A stretch of DNA of 64,000 bases from Apiospora phragmitis (Eukaryota > Ascomycota > Sordariomycetes > Amphisphaeriales > Apiosporaceae). Made by a program: the position numbers and the translations under genes. Below the pieces are notes generated by a model. It was given only the letters and a program-made list of their open reading frames with translations, did no database searches and was not told the DNA's origin. Position 1 is the first letter of the stretch, and each line of letters starts with the position of its first letter. Shown here one piece after another: positions 35,861 through 48,744 of this stretch. The stretch is taken from assembly GCA_038363925.1 (NCBI GenBank), contig JAQQWL010000008.1, forward strand, positions 1,488,001 to 1,552,000. The letters run 5' to 3'.

Positions 35861-36820
35861 TCATAATAGAATCAGATAATTGCTGGGCGCAATACCAGTG
35901 TCGCCGCTCTCTTTCCGTGCTTGCCACCATCGTCCGCTAACATCTGAAACTTCCAGAATCTCATGCTTCGAGAAAGAGATCTCGTTTTGGTCTTCGGGGT
36001 TGGCCTCGTAGCTATAGATGGCCTTCGCGCGATAGGGGTACTCGGTAGGTTGAGCGATCTCGTTCTCATTTTGTTGAGGAGCCGGGGGCTTGTTGTTGAT
36101 AGGGAAGAGTGCCCAGGTATGGGACCGGAGTTGCGAGCGCCTTGCTGCGACAGACCAGGCACAGGCGAAGGGTTCTCGAAGCCATTTAATTGGGCCGAGG
36201 GTACATCTGAGGCTGGTGGGATACCGACGTCTCGGGACGGCCGCCATAGCCTCCGTTCATCATAGTCTGGCGATGCATAGTTGACTCCTTGGTAAGGGGC
36301 GAACGAGTCGAGGTAGGCGCGGGGGGTGGCTGAACGGGCAGATCCAAAATAAAAGATCCACACAATCTGACGAAGTTTGTTAGTCAGGAAACCATAACTG
36401 CGTCAATCGCGACAGGGGGGCGAACATACTTGGACCATGGACAATAGGGATGAAACCGGCGGCAGCAGCCTGGCGTGCGCCACTCGCCGAGTATACCAAA
36501 GCGTTGACGGACGAAGATGTCAAGACAAGACCAGCACCCAAGTAGCCCACAACCGCAACATGGTAGGTCTGGATTGCATCAAGGGCGATAACAAAGAACA
36601 CGCCCAACACAATGAACAGTGAATAGACGATGGCCCACCAGGGGAATGGCGGGAAGGCGCCTAGGGATGAATTCTGCTGGATTTGTCCGATGATGCAGCC
36701 AACGAAGCCGATGAACCATGCGAGCATGGCAATGGAGGTGGTGGCCAGCGCGAAAGGGTCACCGATGATGTTGCCCATGCTGAGGCCACGGCGGCCGTAC
36801 GAAGCCCTTGAATGTTCCAT
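35861..36820 (-). CDS. sho1: Sho1-type osmosensor membrane protein
   Basis: Plasma-membrane sensor/scaffold that feeds the HOG MAP-kinase pathway; its SH3 domain binds the Pbs2-type MAPKK. Start ATG 36820 ([14 protein letters not shown]); an upstream in-frame ATG at 36874 is less typical. Exon 1 36430-36820 and exon 2 35861-36366. Four hydrophobic segments follow the N-terminal [13 protein letters not shown] block. The C-terminus is an SH3 domain ([29 protein letters not shown]). Two frame breaks are seen: one extra C in the run at 36447-36449 just before the intron, and one missing base near 36112-36114 before the N-N-K-P-P-A-P linker. Corrected CDS 897 nt, 298 residues, the usual size. Confidence 0.93.
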
Positions 36821-37731
36821 TTTCCGCAGTGATGGCGAGTGTAGAGATCCGTATCCGGGCATAGAGAAATCCAAGGTAAGGGAGCCGCTTGCAGGTTTTA
36901 AGTTGAGAGAGCGGGCTGATCGGGCCTGGTCAATTCAAGGCTCGTGAAGACGGTGGCGACGCAAACATGCACGCCAATAGTAGGTTGCGTCGGAAAGCTT
37001 CTAACCGGACAATGCCAGCCAGTGTCGTCGATAGAAGGTAGGGCTGAGTGCGCCGATCACTTGGATGGCAATTGACTAAGCGAAGATGGCAAACTGCAAT
37101 TCAAGAGGCCGTTTTTGTTGGCCTAGATGTAGAATCGGCTGCCGAAGCTGCAGCGATCGAGCGTAGCAGTGTCCAGAAGAGCAGAGCAATAGACCCTGCA
37201 CCCTGGTGTTTGTAGGGCGTTGTTGATTTGCCGAGAGTTGGAGGTGCGGAGAGGGGCGGGATCAAGAAAGAACTGCGATAGGTCCAGCAGCCTTAGTAGA
37301 CTGGAGGCAATGGGAGGTGCCCGGCTATTCTTCCGTCGCAATGGGAAGAATGGTTGGGGTGTTGGTGAGTGAAGAGAGTTGCAATTAACAGAAGGCGGCT
37401 AGCGAAGGATTCAAAGGAGTGACTGGGAAGCTGATCCAGAGCTTGATGGTTCGGGGTACGAGTCGAGATGTCCTCGGGATGGAGTAGGCCAAAAGGTTGC
37501 GGCTGAGTAGATGCGAAGTTAGACTTGAGGATCGAGTTTGAATGATGTGCTGATAGCAGCAAGCAGGTACACCGCGGGGTGGTGGATCAATCGATGGTGT
37601 GCTGTTGTGTTGCAAATACTGTGGTCTCACTGCGCATAACTGATGCGGTGAAATCAAGAATGGAGACAGAATGGAATAGAGGCTGATGTGAATTGGGCGA
37701 ATAAAGAAAATTACGGTCTTGACCAAAGACA

Positions 37732-37758
37732 GGAAGAAGAAGAAGAAGAAGAAGAAGA
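37732..37758. repeat. GAA/AAG trinucleotide microsatellite
   Basis: About nine perfect AAG units, in the presumed sho1 upstream region. Confidence 0.85.
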
Positions 37759-38564
37759 CGTGGTCGGATCGTCAGATCCCGACTGAACTATCACAAGCTT
37801 CAGGTGAAGGGGAAACTAGAGGGATTGGGAGAAGGGGAAAAACAGCCTTTTGCTGAACTCTGATGATTCAGGTATTCGGCGTGGCGGGTGGTGGGCGTGT
37901 TTTGGTGTTGTTGAGACGAATGAATAAAGGACCAGACGAACCCAGAAAGCGAGTCTCCTTGGTACTGGATTTGTGGTTTGTCACGGTCGAATGTTTGCTG
38001 GAGTTTCCCGGGGGCCTCGTAAGCGGATACTGGAGGATTCTCGGATCGGGTTGCGCTTGGGCGAAGTCGAATTAGATAGAGGGTCGGGTCGGACTGTATT
38101 CCCTTTGTTTTGCGAGCTCCGTCGTTGGTGGAGGCTGCTACTTTTTCCTGAACCGCTTCTGATTGATTGATTCACCAATCCAGTGCACTTTATTCTTCTT
38201 ATTCGTGAGATCTGGGAATGGACAGGGCGCCGATTGCACCACGCAAATAACACCGGGATCGGTTGCCGTCGTAAAGTAGTAGGTATCGAGAGAGAGAGAA
38301 GAGAAGGGAATTAGAATGAGCGAGTGCCGACTGATGCGCCGTGAGTAAAGGTTGGTCGGGAAGAAAATATGACCAAACGTGAAGTTCGAGACTTCTCTAC
38401 TCGGCAAGCGATTAACGGTCGCGAGCGGGAAGATTGATGGTATATTTAGGAAAAGGTGGACAGAGGGCCGAGATGGATGGGATTGATGAAGGGATAGGAC
38501 AAGATGGGGACACAACTGGAGCACTGGAGACAGAGAGTGGAGATTTGCAACACGGAAGGGTGGT

Positions 38565-38576
38565 GGGGGGGGGGGG
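38565..38576. repeat. 12-base G homopolymer
   Basis: Uninterrupted run of G on the plus strand. Length is likely to be unreliable given the homopolymer indels seen elsewhere in this sequence. Confidence 0.8.
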
Positions 38577-41500
38577 ACGAGGAAAAAAAGCGAGGACCTG
38601 AATGAAATCCATCCAGCACCAGCAAGCACACACGAACGAGATGAGCGACCTACGAAATAAAAAGAGACGGCCAGCAGAAGCCATCCCCTGGCCTAAGTCA
38701 CAGTATACTTGAGGATGCTACACACATACTAACTCCCACCAAATAGGCGTGGAAAGCACAGTATGAGAGAGCGGCACACGACGTAGAGCAAGGGGCTTTT
38801 CCATCGGTTGATTGATCAAAGACAGGGGCCATGGGTAATGAATAGCGCTGAGTGGCTCAAATGAGCTGCTAGATATTAAACGCTATACCTTGCATGGTTG
38901 GTGGATGGTAATCCATGTTCCCTGCTGTGCTTCCTAATGCAGTGCTCCCCAAGCCCAGAAGTAGGCCTTTGGGCCGGGCTGTCAGCAAGAAAGCACCTCT
39001 CCAACCCCGGGCTCCCGCTGTGCGACCTGAGCAAAATGAATCGTTTTATTGATTAACCATGCATTCAAAGTGTGAACGCAACGCTTGCCCTTGTTGCTTG
39101 TTTTGTCCGTCGGTCTCTTGCACCTCTTCCCCGAGCTGCTGCCCCGAGCTCCCCGTGGTGATGCTGCTGTCTGCCTGCCTGTCCCTTATCAATAAGCCAT
39201 ATAGTCGAGGCCATGAGGAGACCTCACTTCGCATGTTAGGTAAGCGACATCTTAGTAGCATAGCGGGCGAGTTAAGTGGAAACGACACGGCAAACGGCTC
39301 GAGATGGCTTCCAACCAATACCAACGCTAAGGCAGGAACAAAAGATTCCTTTCAGGGCGAAATAATGGGTCATATCTCCGTCTAATCCGTCGCGTCCTCT
39401 CAAGTCTCACCGACCCGACGAAGATTGGCCTGACATTGACGACCAACAGTTGGATGCTGTTATTCTTTTTGTTTTTGTCTGAATCGGCATACAGGTCGGG
39501 TGGCTGCTTTTCGCACGATCAAGTTGTAGCAGGTGTCTGATTTTCTGACGAGATGTTTGGTCCGTGGGCTGTTTGAGGTTCAACCAGGATATACTTGTAA
39601 CCTGATAGCACGCGGCGAGCTGAGGGGAGGGAGGGGAAAGGGGGTGTTGCCTGAGATTGCTACCGATGCTGTGATAGGCTGGGCAGACGGGTTTTTGTCT
39701 CGAGGTTAGGTTCTCGGGTGTGCGAGCCACCGCACGCCAATACACCTACAGGAACCCTCGCCGTTGTCACACCTGCCCACCATCTCGTGTGTGTCTCCGT
39801 GCCGGCATGTTGGCTTGGTAGGAGGAGAAAATCGAATGCTGACTGACTGACTAGCTGTCCGTGGGCGAAACATTCACACAATACTCCGTATGCCACGCCG
39901 CGATCCTTTTTCCAACTCATGCAAGGGGCGCCACGGATCTCGAGGCACAGTACTCCGTAGCAGCAGACATCCTTCGGTCCAACACCAAGTCAATTGGGCT
40001 CCAAGTGTTTCGCTTTCGCCCTCTCTGCCGACTCGAAATAAGGTTGCAGGTCTACATAGAATCGCGATGAGCATTATTAGCCTACATATTGAATCCAGAT
40101 GTTTCACAACAGACGTCTCCAGCAGCCCGGGAGGAAGGGGGCAAAAAGAGGTGCGCCGTCGCACTCACTGGGTAATCGTGGGCCGCCCCCTCATCACCAT
40201 TCAGATCCAATGCGATCGGATTCCACCACGTTTGGTTTCAGGCGTTCTCTGTTGTGAACTTGTCTTTTTTCATTCCAAGCCTTCGGGCTTTTGACTTGTT
40301 AAGCATACAGGTCCATTGAACTCTTTAACTCGCCTCGGAGCCAGGTACCGGGCTCGATGACGCTTCATCGGCACTGCTGAAACGCCCCAACATCAGCAAC
40401 GTGGTCCCTGGCTAGTGTGCCATGAACGGCCTTGAATGGCTCAAAGTCCAGACAACGTCGTTTTCTGACACTTCACGATCACTCAACGACGCTAAAACGA
40501 AACGTTTTCACACGAACGTTCTCCAACTGTGTCACAATTTCCGACCTGATGGATATTTTACAGACTTGCTCATCTGGAGGGCGTGGCTAGTAAGGTTTCG
40601 TATGGAGTTGAGATACCACGATGGAAGCAAGTGATGAATATCTATCCGCTCTGGATTCTGGAAGAACGGCCATCACTTCACCATACCTCCCGCTAACCAG
40701 AACGCTAAGGTGTTGAGGCTCAACTGAGCTGCCTCTCGGTGTGTTCAGATTATGTCACCAGGTACCAACTTGTGCCTCCTTCAGGATCTGGAAAAACGGA
40801 AACGTGACGATGTCGCGTCCTTCCCTCTCAACGGGCGAGCAGAACGCGGATTCGGCGGCGATCCTCATTCATCCGCCTGTCGGATCAGCTTGGTATTTAC
40901 TTTACTAAGATCCCATAAATCTAAAACGCACACATCATCTTGGTATGCATTAGCTTTCCTGCTTTACTTACTGTACATCACCATCTGCCCATCCACCCAC
41001 CGCCATAGGTAGGTAGGTAAGCTGGCACAGCCAGCACAACTGCCAGCTTTTCTGCAAATTCATGACTAGAGAGGCCCAACGTCGATCACCGACCACTTGC
41101 AAGCGCAACCCGGCACTGCAATGCCGTAGCATTCTCTATCTGCCGATCTTGGCTCAGCCCACTCCAGCCAGATGTGGCGTTCGCACCTCCAAATTGCGAC
41201 ATGAGCTATGCCAGCTCGGATGTTGGAACGCTTCATACGAGTTTACGAATCAGAAAGACAGACTGCATTGTGGTGGGTTCCAACAAACCCGTTTCTGCTC
41301 TCTTCGGCACATGATAAGCCACATAATATAAGGAGCCAACCTACTTCGGCGATTGGCTACTGAACAGAGAGGAGACAGCGGAATATGCGAGAAGTGACTG
41401 AGAGCTTTGATATCTGAAACACCTGTCCGCCGTCTGTCCGTCCGTCATGCCAGTTTGAAAGAAATGCATCCGCAGATCAAGTCGGAGCCCTACAACCACA

Positions 41501-42203
41501 TGGCTTGAAACACGGGACGTCATGAGTCCGGGGAATGCACTATGATCACAGACATGCTATATTTCTTCCCATCGCCTCATCACTGGAACTCGATGAAAGC
41601 TTATGGGCTATCTGTGTGGACCTTGATGGTAAATTGGTGATAGTCGATGTTTTCCCCATATCCCTAACTCCTGGCTGAATCGACACCATCAGGCTCCTTT
41701 TCCATGCCGAAAAGCCTTGGTTGTAGTACGATTTCTTGGTCGTAGTTTCCATGACTTGATGAATACCTTCACCCTGAGGATTCACAAATGCCTAGCAGAA
41801 TATTGGCCCCTTAGCGGACTCTTGACTACAACATCTGAAGACGTATCCGTCACGGACCCTCCGCATGCGCCAGAAGGAATAGCGCGCAGCCTGGCCGACT
41901 GTGGTCATTCGCATGTAAGATGACGAGACCTCGAAATGCTTGACCAGCACGCGCGAAGCGTACCACAGTAGAATGCCCGGCATACCCTTCCAACCCGAGG
42001 TGTGAAGTGGTATAACCCAGGTCTTCCTGGCCTCCATTAGGGCTGTGCCATGTACCTAGACAATTGGTGCCCGGTAGAGAAAGTATATGTTCGTGCGGAC
42101 CCTGGCCCCTGTCCTCCCCAAGTGTATATCTTCGTAGGCCGCATGTTTCTGCGGGCTTGGCCTGATAACTTTTCTTCTCTGCTCATCATGATCATGATCA
42201 TAA

Positions 42204-42888
42204 TCACACCTCCTCCCGCGCCTTCTCCACCCTCCGCACGCCGCGCTCGACCCGCTCGATGCGCCCCTCGGCGTTGGCGACGAAGTCCGCATAGCCCACG
42301 ACGCTCTGCTCGTACCACCGGCGGACAGCGGCCTCGCTGCGGGCCCGGAGCTCCGCCATCTCGGCCCGCTGCGCCGCCTGCGCCGCCTCGATGCCTTTCA
42401 TGCGCGGCAGCAGCGCGGCAGCGACGCGCTCAGCGCCGGCTCGGGCACGGGCGTGTCGGCGATCGAGGTCAGGGCCGACGCCGTGGCCGGGTACGCGGGC
42501 GCCGCGGCCAGGACCATCTGCGCCAGCGCGTCGGGCGGGAGCAGCGATTCGGAGGGGGGTTGGGCCGAGGAGGAGCGGGGTGGGTCGAAGAGGTCCGGGT
42601 GGGCGTGATCTGGCGCGGAGGAGAGGTTGGGGCGTTAGCTAAATGTTACGTTTGGCCAAGCCAGGAAAAAGACCATTTGTTCGGTGTGACAAACATATTT
42701 TCAGCAGATCCTTGTAGGTGCTGACGCGTTGCAGCAGGGTTGCGAAGCAGTGCTCGAGTTGATGTAGGCTCGTGATGGCCGGTGCCTTGGCTTGAGGCGT
42801 TGTGTGCCCGTAAGAGGACATACTCTATCCGTAGGAGGCGGGCCTCGAGGTAGGAGAGTGTCTCTAGGGTGGTATCGTCGAGCGACAT
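42204..42888 (-). CDS. ro-10: RO10-like nuclear distribution protein (dynactin p24/DCTN3-like)
   Basis: Fungal RO10 is required for nuclear distribution and is related to the p24 shoulder subunit of dynactin, which works with cytoplasmic dynein. Exon 1 42695-42888 (ATG 42888) and exon 2 42204-42609 are joined by an intron with donor GTTTGT and branch TAGCTAACG. Recognised blocks are L-S-Y-L-E-A-R-L-L-R-I-E-Y-V-L at the N-terminus, H-Q-L-E-H-C-F-A-T-L-L-Q-R and Y-K-D-L-L-K-I, then Y-H-A-H-P-D-L-F, a Pro/Ala-rich middle, and a C-terminal coiled coil (A-E-M-A-E-L-R-A-R-S-E-A-A-V-R-R-W-Y-E). Two frame breaks: one extra base near 42800 and one missing base near 42418. Corrected length 600 nt, 199 residues. 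Divergent from the transporter gene at 43881. Confidence 0.8.
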
Positions 42889-43880
42889 CTTGGGCGGTGG
42901 AGGAGATCTTCGTTCCGTGGTCGAGGCGCTGCGAGAATTGTGTCGCTGTTACATTACAAGAGGCATAAAATCATGCCAATGCCCGCAAATTGTCAATCTA
43001 GAAAGAAGATTGGAAGAATGTCAACGAACGGGCGAGCAGCGGATTGCCAGGGATAAGGCTGAAGACAATTGCAACCTCGGATGCCACTACATAGCTGCGA
43101 ATTTCCAGGGGCAAAGAGCGCTGGAGTACGGGGGCGCTAAAAGCCGCGATTGGTTTGCTTTTTAGGGGGGCACCTAGCCTTCTTAAAGCCATGCCCAGCT
43201 CCAGCTCTGGGCTGCTTTCAATTAGCGACACCCCACAGTAGCACCAAGTAGCACCGTCATCTCAGGCCTGTTCCACATGGGGGACAACTGACGAGACACA
43301 CCTGTCATCTTGTGCTTGGAATTAGAGTTGCCTGGCTGGAAGTTACTGTCACGATCAGATCATCCAGTCAGACATCATTCCGCCCTGCGCGCTGCATCGC
43401 TTGACCCTGCTTACATAGTGTTGTGTTCTTTGCGACCGGGCTTCGGATACATCGTGCAGCATTAGTTATTCTCTCGTTTCTGCTCTTTCGCCTCGTGTCG
43501 TCTAAGTCGTGCCGCCGGCTAATATCTGCCAGCACTTTCTCGCGCGCCGATCACAAGTGGAGCTTTGAGGCTTCCCTTCAATGTTCTTGTGTTCTTTGCT
43601 CCATTTTACATCACAGCCCTGGCCCGAACTGAACGGAATACGACTTGATAGCCCAGCGAAGATCGGAAAACCGGCCAAAGCGACGACCATTGATTCGAGA
43701 TCCAAGGCCCAGGACTGGTCCCTCCATCTGCCAATCGTCCGTAAAGTCGTGCGAGCCAAAGGTCCACTACACCCGACGAACAGACCGCCTTGCCCTGCAT
43801 TTGCTAGCATCGACAGACTTTCTTAATAGAACGACCGCCCGGGAATCCTCTCTTGCCAGACTCTGGCTAGCCCTATCCTT
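42889..43880. other. divergent promoter region
   Basis: About 990 bases between the ro-10-like gene (minus) and the AVT-like transporter (plus), serving both promoters. The part near 43400-43880 is CT-rich, as in fungal 5' leaders. No additional gene. Confidence 0.6.
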
Positions 43881-45664
43881 ATGCCGAATTACTCGTCCAT
43901 TTCTGATGGCCGCGCCGCTGCTTCCACTACAGCCAGTTCGACTTCGGGTGACGTGACGATGTCCAGGACACGCAGCCGTCGAGGCAATCAGAAAGATGCC
44001 GGTCATAATGGCCAGGCCACCACCGTCAGCAGTGTCGTCAACCTGCTCAATACCAGTACGCATGATGCATCCCCGCCCCAATACGACGATGCGCCATCTC
44101 CAGAACGACAGCTAACCCTCTTTTCCTCGCAGTTGTTGGCGCAGGCACATTGGCGATGCCCTCGGCCCTTTCACATTTCGGCGTCGTGCTGGGTGTGATT
44201 GTCATCGTCTGGTCGGGGTTTACATCCGCCTTCGGCCTCTACCTCCAATCACGATGCGCTCGCTATCTCGACCGCGGCAGCGCCTCCTTCTTCGCCTTAT
44301 CGCAATTAACGTATCCGAACGCCGCCGTCATATTCGATGCTGCCATTGCCATTAAGTGTTTTGGTGTTGGCATATCATACATGATTATTATCGGCGACCT
44401 GATGCCAGGGGTGGTGCTGGGCTTCGATTCCAGAGCTCAGGACGTAACTTTCCTCATGGATAGAAACTTCTGGATCACTGGATTCATGCTAGTGATCATT
44501 CCACTTGCCTTCTTGCGCAGGCTGGACAGTCTAAAATACACAAGTGTGGTGGCGTTGCTGTCTATCGGTTACCTGATCATCCTGGTAGTATACCATTTTG
44601 CGTCCGATACCGTAACGGATCGCGGCCCTGTCCGGATCATTACATGGGGAGGGCCCATTACTGCCTTGAGCAGCCTCCCCCGTTGTCATTTTCGCGTATA
44701 CATGCCACCAGAACATGTTCTCCATCTTGAACGAGCTCAAGGATAACTCGCCGAGAAGGTAAGTACATATATGCCAACCAACCTGATCTCATAGGTGCTG
44801 ACATGGGGGGGAAAGCATCATGGGCGTCATCTCTTCTAGCATCGGCTCAGCAGCAAGCATATATGTACTTGTTGCTATAACTGGTTACTTCACCTTTGGC
44901 GACAACATCCAGGGCAACATTGTCTCCATGTGTAGGTCATCATTCCATCTATCGACAAGCCTAGATATTAACATCTTCTAGATGCTCCATCTGTCGCCTC
45001 CACCATTGCCAAGGCTGCTATTGTGGTTCTTGTAACCTTTTCGATCCCTCTCCAAGTTCACCCTTGCCGTGCGTCTGTGGATGCCGTACTGAAGTGGCGA
45101 CCCAACTCGGTCTCGAGAGCAAATCGAGCAGCTTCGCCCGGCGGACGACCATTATTACCTACTATTCAGCGATCAGACCATGGTCCTGGAGCGCCCATGT
45201 CTGATCTTCGCTTCGCCCTCCTTACGACTGCCATCCTGGTTCTCAGTTATTGTGTGGCACTCACTGTTGTGGGTCTGGAGCGGGTGCTTGCATATGTTGG
45301 CAGCACCGGAAGCACGAGCATATCCTTCATCCTGCCCGGACTCTTCTACTATAAGATCTCAGACCCCGAGTCGATCCACCATCAACGCCTGGCCAAGGAA
45401 GACGACGATGCGGACACGCCCGTCCTGGACGATGAGTCGGATGAGGAAAACATGCTGAGCCAGAGTATGGGAAGCCTCCATGGCGCGCCAACTGGAAACA
45501 AAGCATCGCAAATGCTTTGGCAGTGGCGCAAGAAGTTCCGTTGGGACATGGAACACATCAATCCTGTCCATCTGCGGAGAGCGGCGTTGGCGCTGGCCAT
45601 CTATGGCTTCATCGTCATGGGAACTTGCTTGGTTCTCAACATGTTCGTCAGTGTGGCTCACTGA
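43881..45664 (+). CDS. vacuolar amino-acid transporter, AVT5/6/7-like (SLC36/38 type)
   Basis: Predicted vacuolar membrane carrier of the amino acid/auxin permease (AAAP) superfamily. Exons 43881-44055, 44133-44758, 44816-44931 and 44982-45664. A disordered Ser/Arg-rich N-terminus of about 45 residues precedes the first transmembrane block I-V-G-A-G-T-L-A-M-P-S-A-L. About ten to eleven hydrophobic segments follow; diagnostic stretches are F-A-Y-T-C-H-Q-N-M-F-S-I-L-N-E-L and V-T-F-S-I-P-L-Q-V-H-P-C-R-A-S-V-D-A-V. A long acidic loop (D-D-D-A-D-T-P-V-L-D-D-E-S-D-E-E-N) precedes the final hydrophobic segment. One extra C in the five-C run 44677-44681 breaks the frame. Corrected CDS 1599 nt, 532 residues. 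The amino acid transported is not predictable. Confidence 0.88.
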
Positions 45665-46148
45665 GAGACATGACATAACATTTATTTACTATGTTTCGGG
45701 CATTCGTGGGGGGAACAGCGGCAGCCAGGACATTTGCATAGAACATTACAACGGGTATACTGTTCCTTGGGAGGTTGGGGGGTTCTTTTTTCCTTTCTTT
45801 TTCTGTTTTACCATCAGCATCCTCATGGAGCTTGGAGTACTGGAGCTTATGGTGCTTGGTTACAACAGGACAGCGATTTGGCACATGGTTATGCTGTAGA
45901 TTTATTTATTATTAACCCTTAGCGTAGCAAATGACTTGATCGTTCGCAACAGGTGCAGGCTGCCTCAATCTTTTTTCGGAGGTGTGGTATTCACTATCGC
46001 TGAGACTTTATCATTGGACGCCCCTCAATGTACTCCTCGGCAAGCCATGTCTCCGTCGTCAGCAGAGGAGCAACTTAGCTATTCTTTTCATCTAAAGGCA
46101 ACGTGGTGCTGCTATTACAACTGAGGACATATCGTAGCAGTATCAAAG
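45665..46148. other. intergenic
   Basis: Spacer between two plus-strand genes; probable terminator of the transporter gene and promoter of the HET gene. No feature resolved. Confidence 0.5.
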
Positions 46149-48183
46149 ATGACATCCGCAAGTCTCCTCCCTTACCGCTACCGGCCTCTTGCAGACTATG
46201 CGTCGACGCGCATCATCGAACTCCAACCATCTGAAAGCGGTCACAACCAGCCGTGCCGCTCCGCTGCCGCCTGCGCGACTTTGTTGTATACAGCGATAGG
46301 GAATACGAGTCCATTTCATATACATGGGGTGACATGCTCCTCACAGAGGAGCTCATTGTCGACGACGCATTTTTGCTCATGATCACCGTCAATCTCCGAG
46401 ATGCGCTGTTGCGCTTTCGACGTCACAGCCGCGTCCGGCTATTGTGGGCTGATGCGGTTTGCATCAACCAGCACGACGACGGGGACAAGACTACCAAATC
46501 CCCTTTATGTCGCGGATTTACAGCGGTGCCTCCCTCGTTTTGGTCTGGTTGGGTAATTATCCCCAGCAGGCTGAGTCGCTACTCCGGGTTGGGAGGTTGA
46601 CGCGGCGGCTTCAGTTGTTCCCCCCTGGGCTGTCAACACCCAATTATTATGACCTTGGTCTTACTGGCTCCTTAATAACAAGCATTTCGCTCTCACTACA
46701 ACACGTATTCGAGCTTCCTTGGTTCACCAGGCTGTAGGTGATACAGGAGGTGGTACTCAATCTCGATGTCCTGTTCTGCTGCGGCCCTGTCAAGGTGCCA
46801 TGTACGCGGATTGTGCAAGCCCTGCGTTTTACAAAAAACGAATCACGGTGGTCAGTGATCCCCTCAACCATCAGAGACCTTTGGATGCTTAGGTCCTTTG
46901 ATGGAAAGGCCAGTCCTAGATTTGATACCGTTCGTCTACTTCAAGATCTCTCCTCTGCCCAATGCTCCAATGACCGTGATAAGGTCTGGGCTCTCTCCGC
47001 ATTAGCCAACGATCTCAAAATCGGAAAGGGATACCGCTTAAAGAAATTTGGAGTGGCCGTGCTGGATGTTGAATACAGTATGGGCGCGACTGAACTTTAC
47101 CTGGAACTTGCAATGACGGTAATGGAGATGCGCTCCGAAAGCAAAGGGCTTCTTCTTGTTTATGCAGGCATCAGGTCTGATGGCCAGCCTTCTTCTGAAG
47201 GTCTGCCCTCATGGGTTCCAGACTGGCGTCTTCCGGCCATCCAGATACCATACATCACAAGCGGTCAGGAGAAAGAGCTTCATTTCTTGAACAATTTCGA
47301 CCTGTCATCTAAGGCCAGATCGAGGCATATGCCGCGTCAGTATCGGGATGGGCTAAATCAGACTTCTGAGGGCTGTATGGCTTGTGAGCCTAGCCAACGA
47401 AACGACATCAAGCTCGGTTTCAAAGACGGCGCACGCCTCATGCCGGTCTCATGGGTAGGGGAACCGTTTCCTAAAACCCCAACTCACTTCTCAGTTGCAG
47501 CATGGGTACGTCGCTCGATACAAGACTTGGTGTTCCATATGCAGGATACTCTATTTGAAGGCGAAACATACGAAGCGAGCGCGCTACATGGAAGAGCAGT
47601 ATATTTGCTCGGGCATGTGCTTGCTACCGCTTTCAATTTCAATGGCAGGGAGGTGGAAAAGCTTCAGCACTGGTATGGAAGGATATCATCAAGACACCAG
47701 GAGTCGAATTCTGAAGTGCTACGCAACATCCCAGAAGTGCACTTCCCAGACCATAACTTCCTCTCCAACAGGTGTATTTTCTTCTGCAAACTGCACCCAC
47801 ATGGCTTTGTCGCAGATATTGCAAGCCTGTTCAGGAAACCAAAGCCAAAGCATTTGGTTTTTGGCGTTGGACCGGATCACGTGAAGGCCCTCGACTTCGC
47901 GGTGATCGAACGACTCGCATTTCTTTGGCGCCATAACGATCTGGACTTCCCGGACACTAATTTGAGTCGGGAACCATTTGGAGACAGAACCCGGGCAAGT
48001 ATCTGGACCAGGAAGTCTCTCATATTTAGGGGTCTTGTGCCGCACTGTCATTCTTGCCATCAGTCCAAAGACCGTCATATGGTCGTTGGAGACATTCTCC
48101 TATTCTCCACCTGGCACGTCTGGGATGAGCATTTCAGTACAAAGGTGAATTCCATCCCGCCGCTGTCATTGAACATCGGGTAG
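46149..48183 (+). pseudogene. HET (heterokaryon incompatibility) domain gene, broken
   Basis: HET-domain proteins trigger cell death after fusion of unlike individuals. The frame from ATG 46149 starts Y-R-Y-R-P-L then R-I-I-E-L. After a missing base in a C run near 46249 it continues Y-E-S-I-S-Y-T-W-G-D and L-W-A-D-A-V-C-I-N-Q. After a second missing base near 46497 it continues M-S-R-I-Y-S-G-A-S-L-V-L-V-W-L-G. These are the three classic HET blocks. The next conserved block (P-W-F-T-R-x-V-I-Q-E-V) has TAG at 46735-46737 where the family has Trp. The downstream 481 codons are open in the same frame to 48183. Both indels fit the homopolymer error pattern of this sequence; the G-to-A stop does not, and may be a real inactivating mutation or a RIP-type change (TpG to TpA). 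No intron is evident. Confidence 0.82.
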
Positions 48184-48744
48184 CGGTGGTCCATAGGGCT
48201 TTGGGTACATCTGGTTCAACGCAATCACAGTTAGGTAGCTAAATTCAATGATGTAAAGGACACAGCAAGCAGATCACCCCTTCTTTGAGTTGCATCACTG
48301 GCAGAAATGCAGATGGCCATATCTATTAGGTTCAGCATAGTGTTGCGGTCCATAGGTAGACATAGCTGAAATGTTACAGAATTTGCAAGTAGGTCATATT
48401 GAACAGCATCCAACTTCCATACCAGTTTTATTCTTATTTAGTAGGGCTAATCTAGCAAGTCTTTCTTCTTAAATAGCAGATGTTTGTCGCAGTCCCAAGT
48501 CTTGAGATGGTCGCACATTACGAACTGGCGGCACTATACGAGAAATACTTCTCATAATCCCTGCGCTCGTCCATCGAGGAGGAGCCGCCAATTCATCATC
48601 AGGCTCCCCTTCCACAGCTCTTGTCGGCCTGGATGGCAGTCTCCGCGAAGGCGTGACTGTCCAGGTAAGCTTCGCCCCTGTCCGGACCCGGATTTTCTCT
48701 AAGATCTGCCCCTCCAGCTATTCAGGTGCGCCTCGGCGCTTTCG
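48184..48744. other. convergent spacer
   Basis: Between the 3' ends of the HET gene (plus) and the CorA-like gene (minus). No gene. Confidence 0.5.

Larger units (their letters stand above)
36821..42203. other. 5.4-kb region without a convincing gene
   Basis: Nearest to 36821 lies the sho1 promoter and leader (CT/GA-skewed to about 38700, with a GAA microsatellite and a 12-G run). From 38700 to 42200 I find no frame with domain motifs, splice structure or coding-like composition. A minus-strand pair of frames at 41546-42037 has mildly coding-like composition (W-V-I-P-L-H-T-S-G-W-K-G-M-P-G) but no recognisable family or exon structure. Its size is notable for an otherwise gene-bearing segment. 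Confidence 0.45.

Noticed and set aside
38138..38629. Minus-strand frame with a Pro-rich and Phe-rich N-terminus resembling a membrane protein
   Set aside because: Composed of CT/GA-skewed leader sequence and the G homopolymer upstream of sho1; no family motif or start context.
42050..42724. Plus-strand Arg/Pro/Ala-rich open frame
   Set aside because: Antisense of the GC-rich ro-10-like exon; no independent motif or splice signals.
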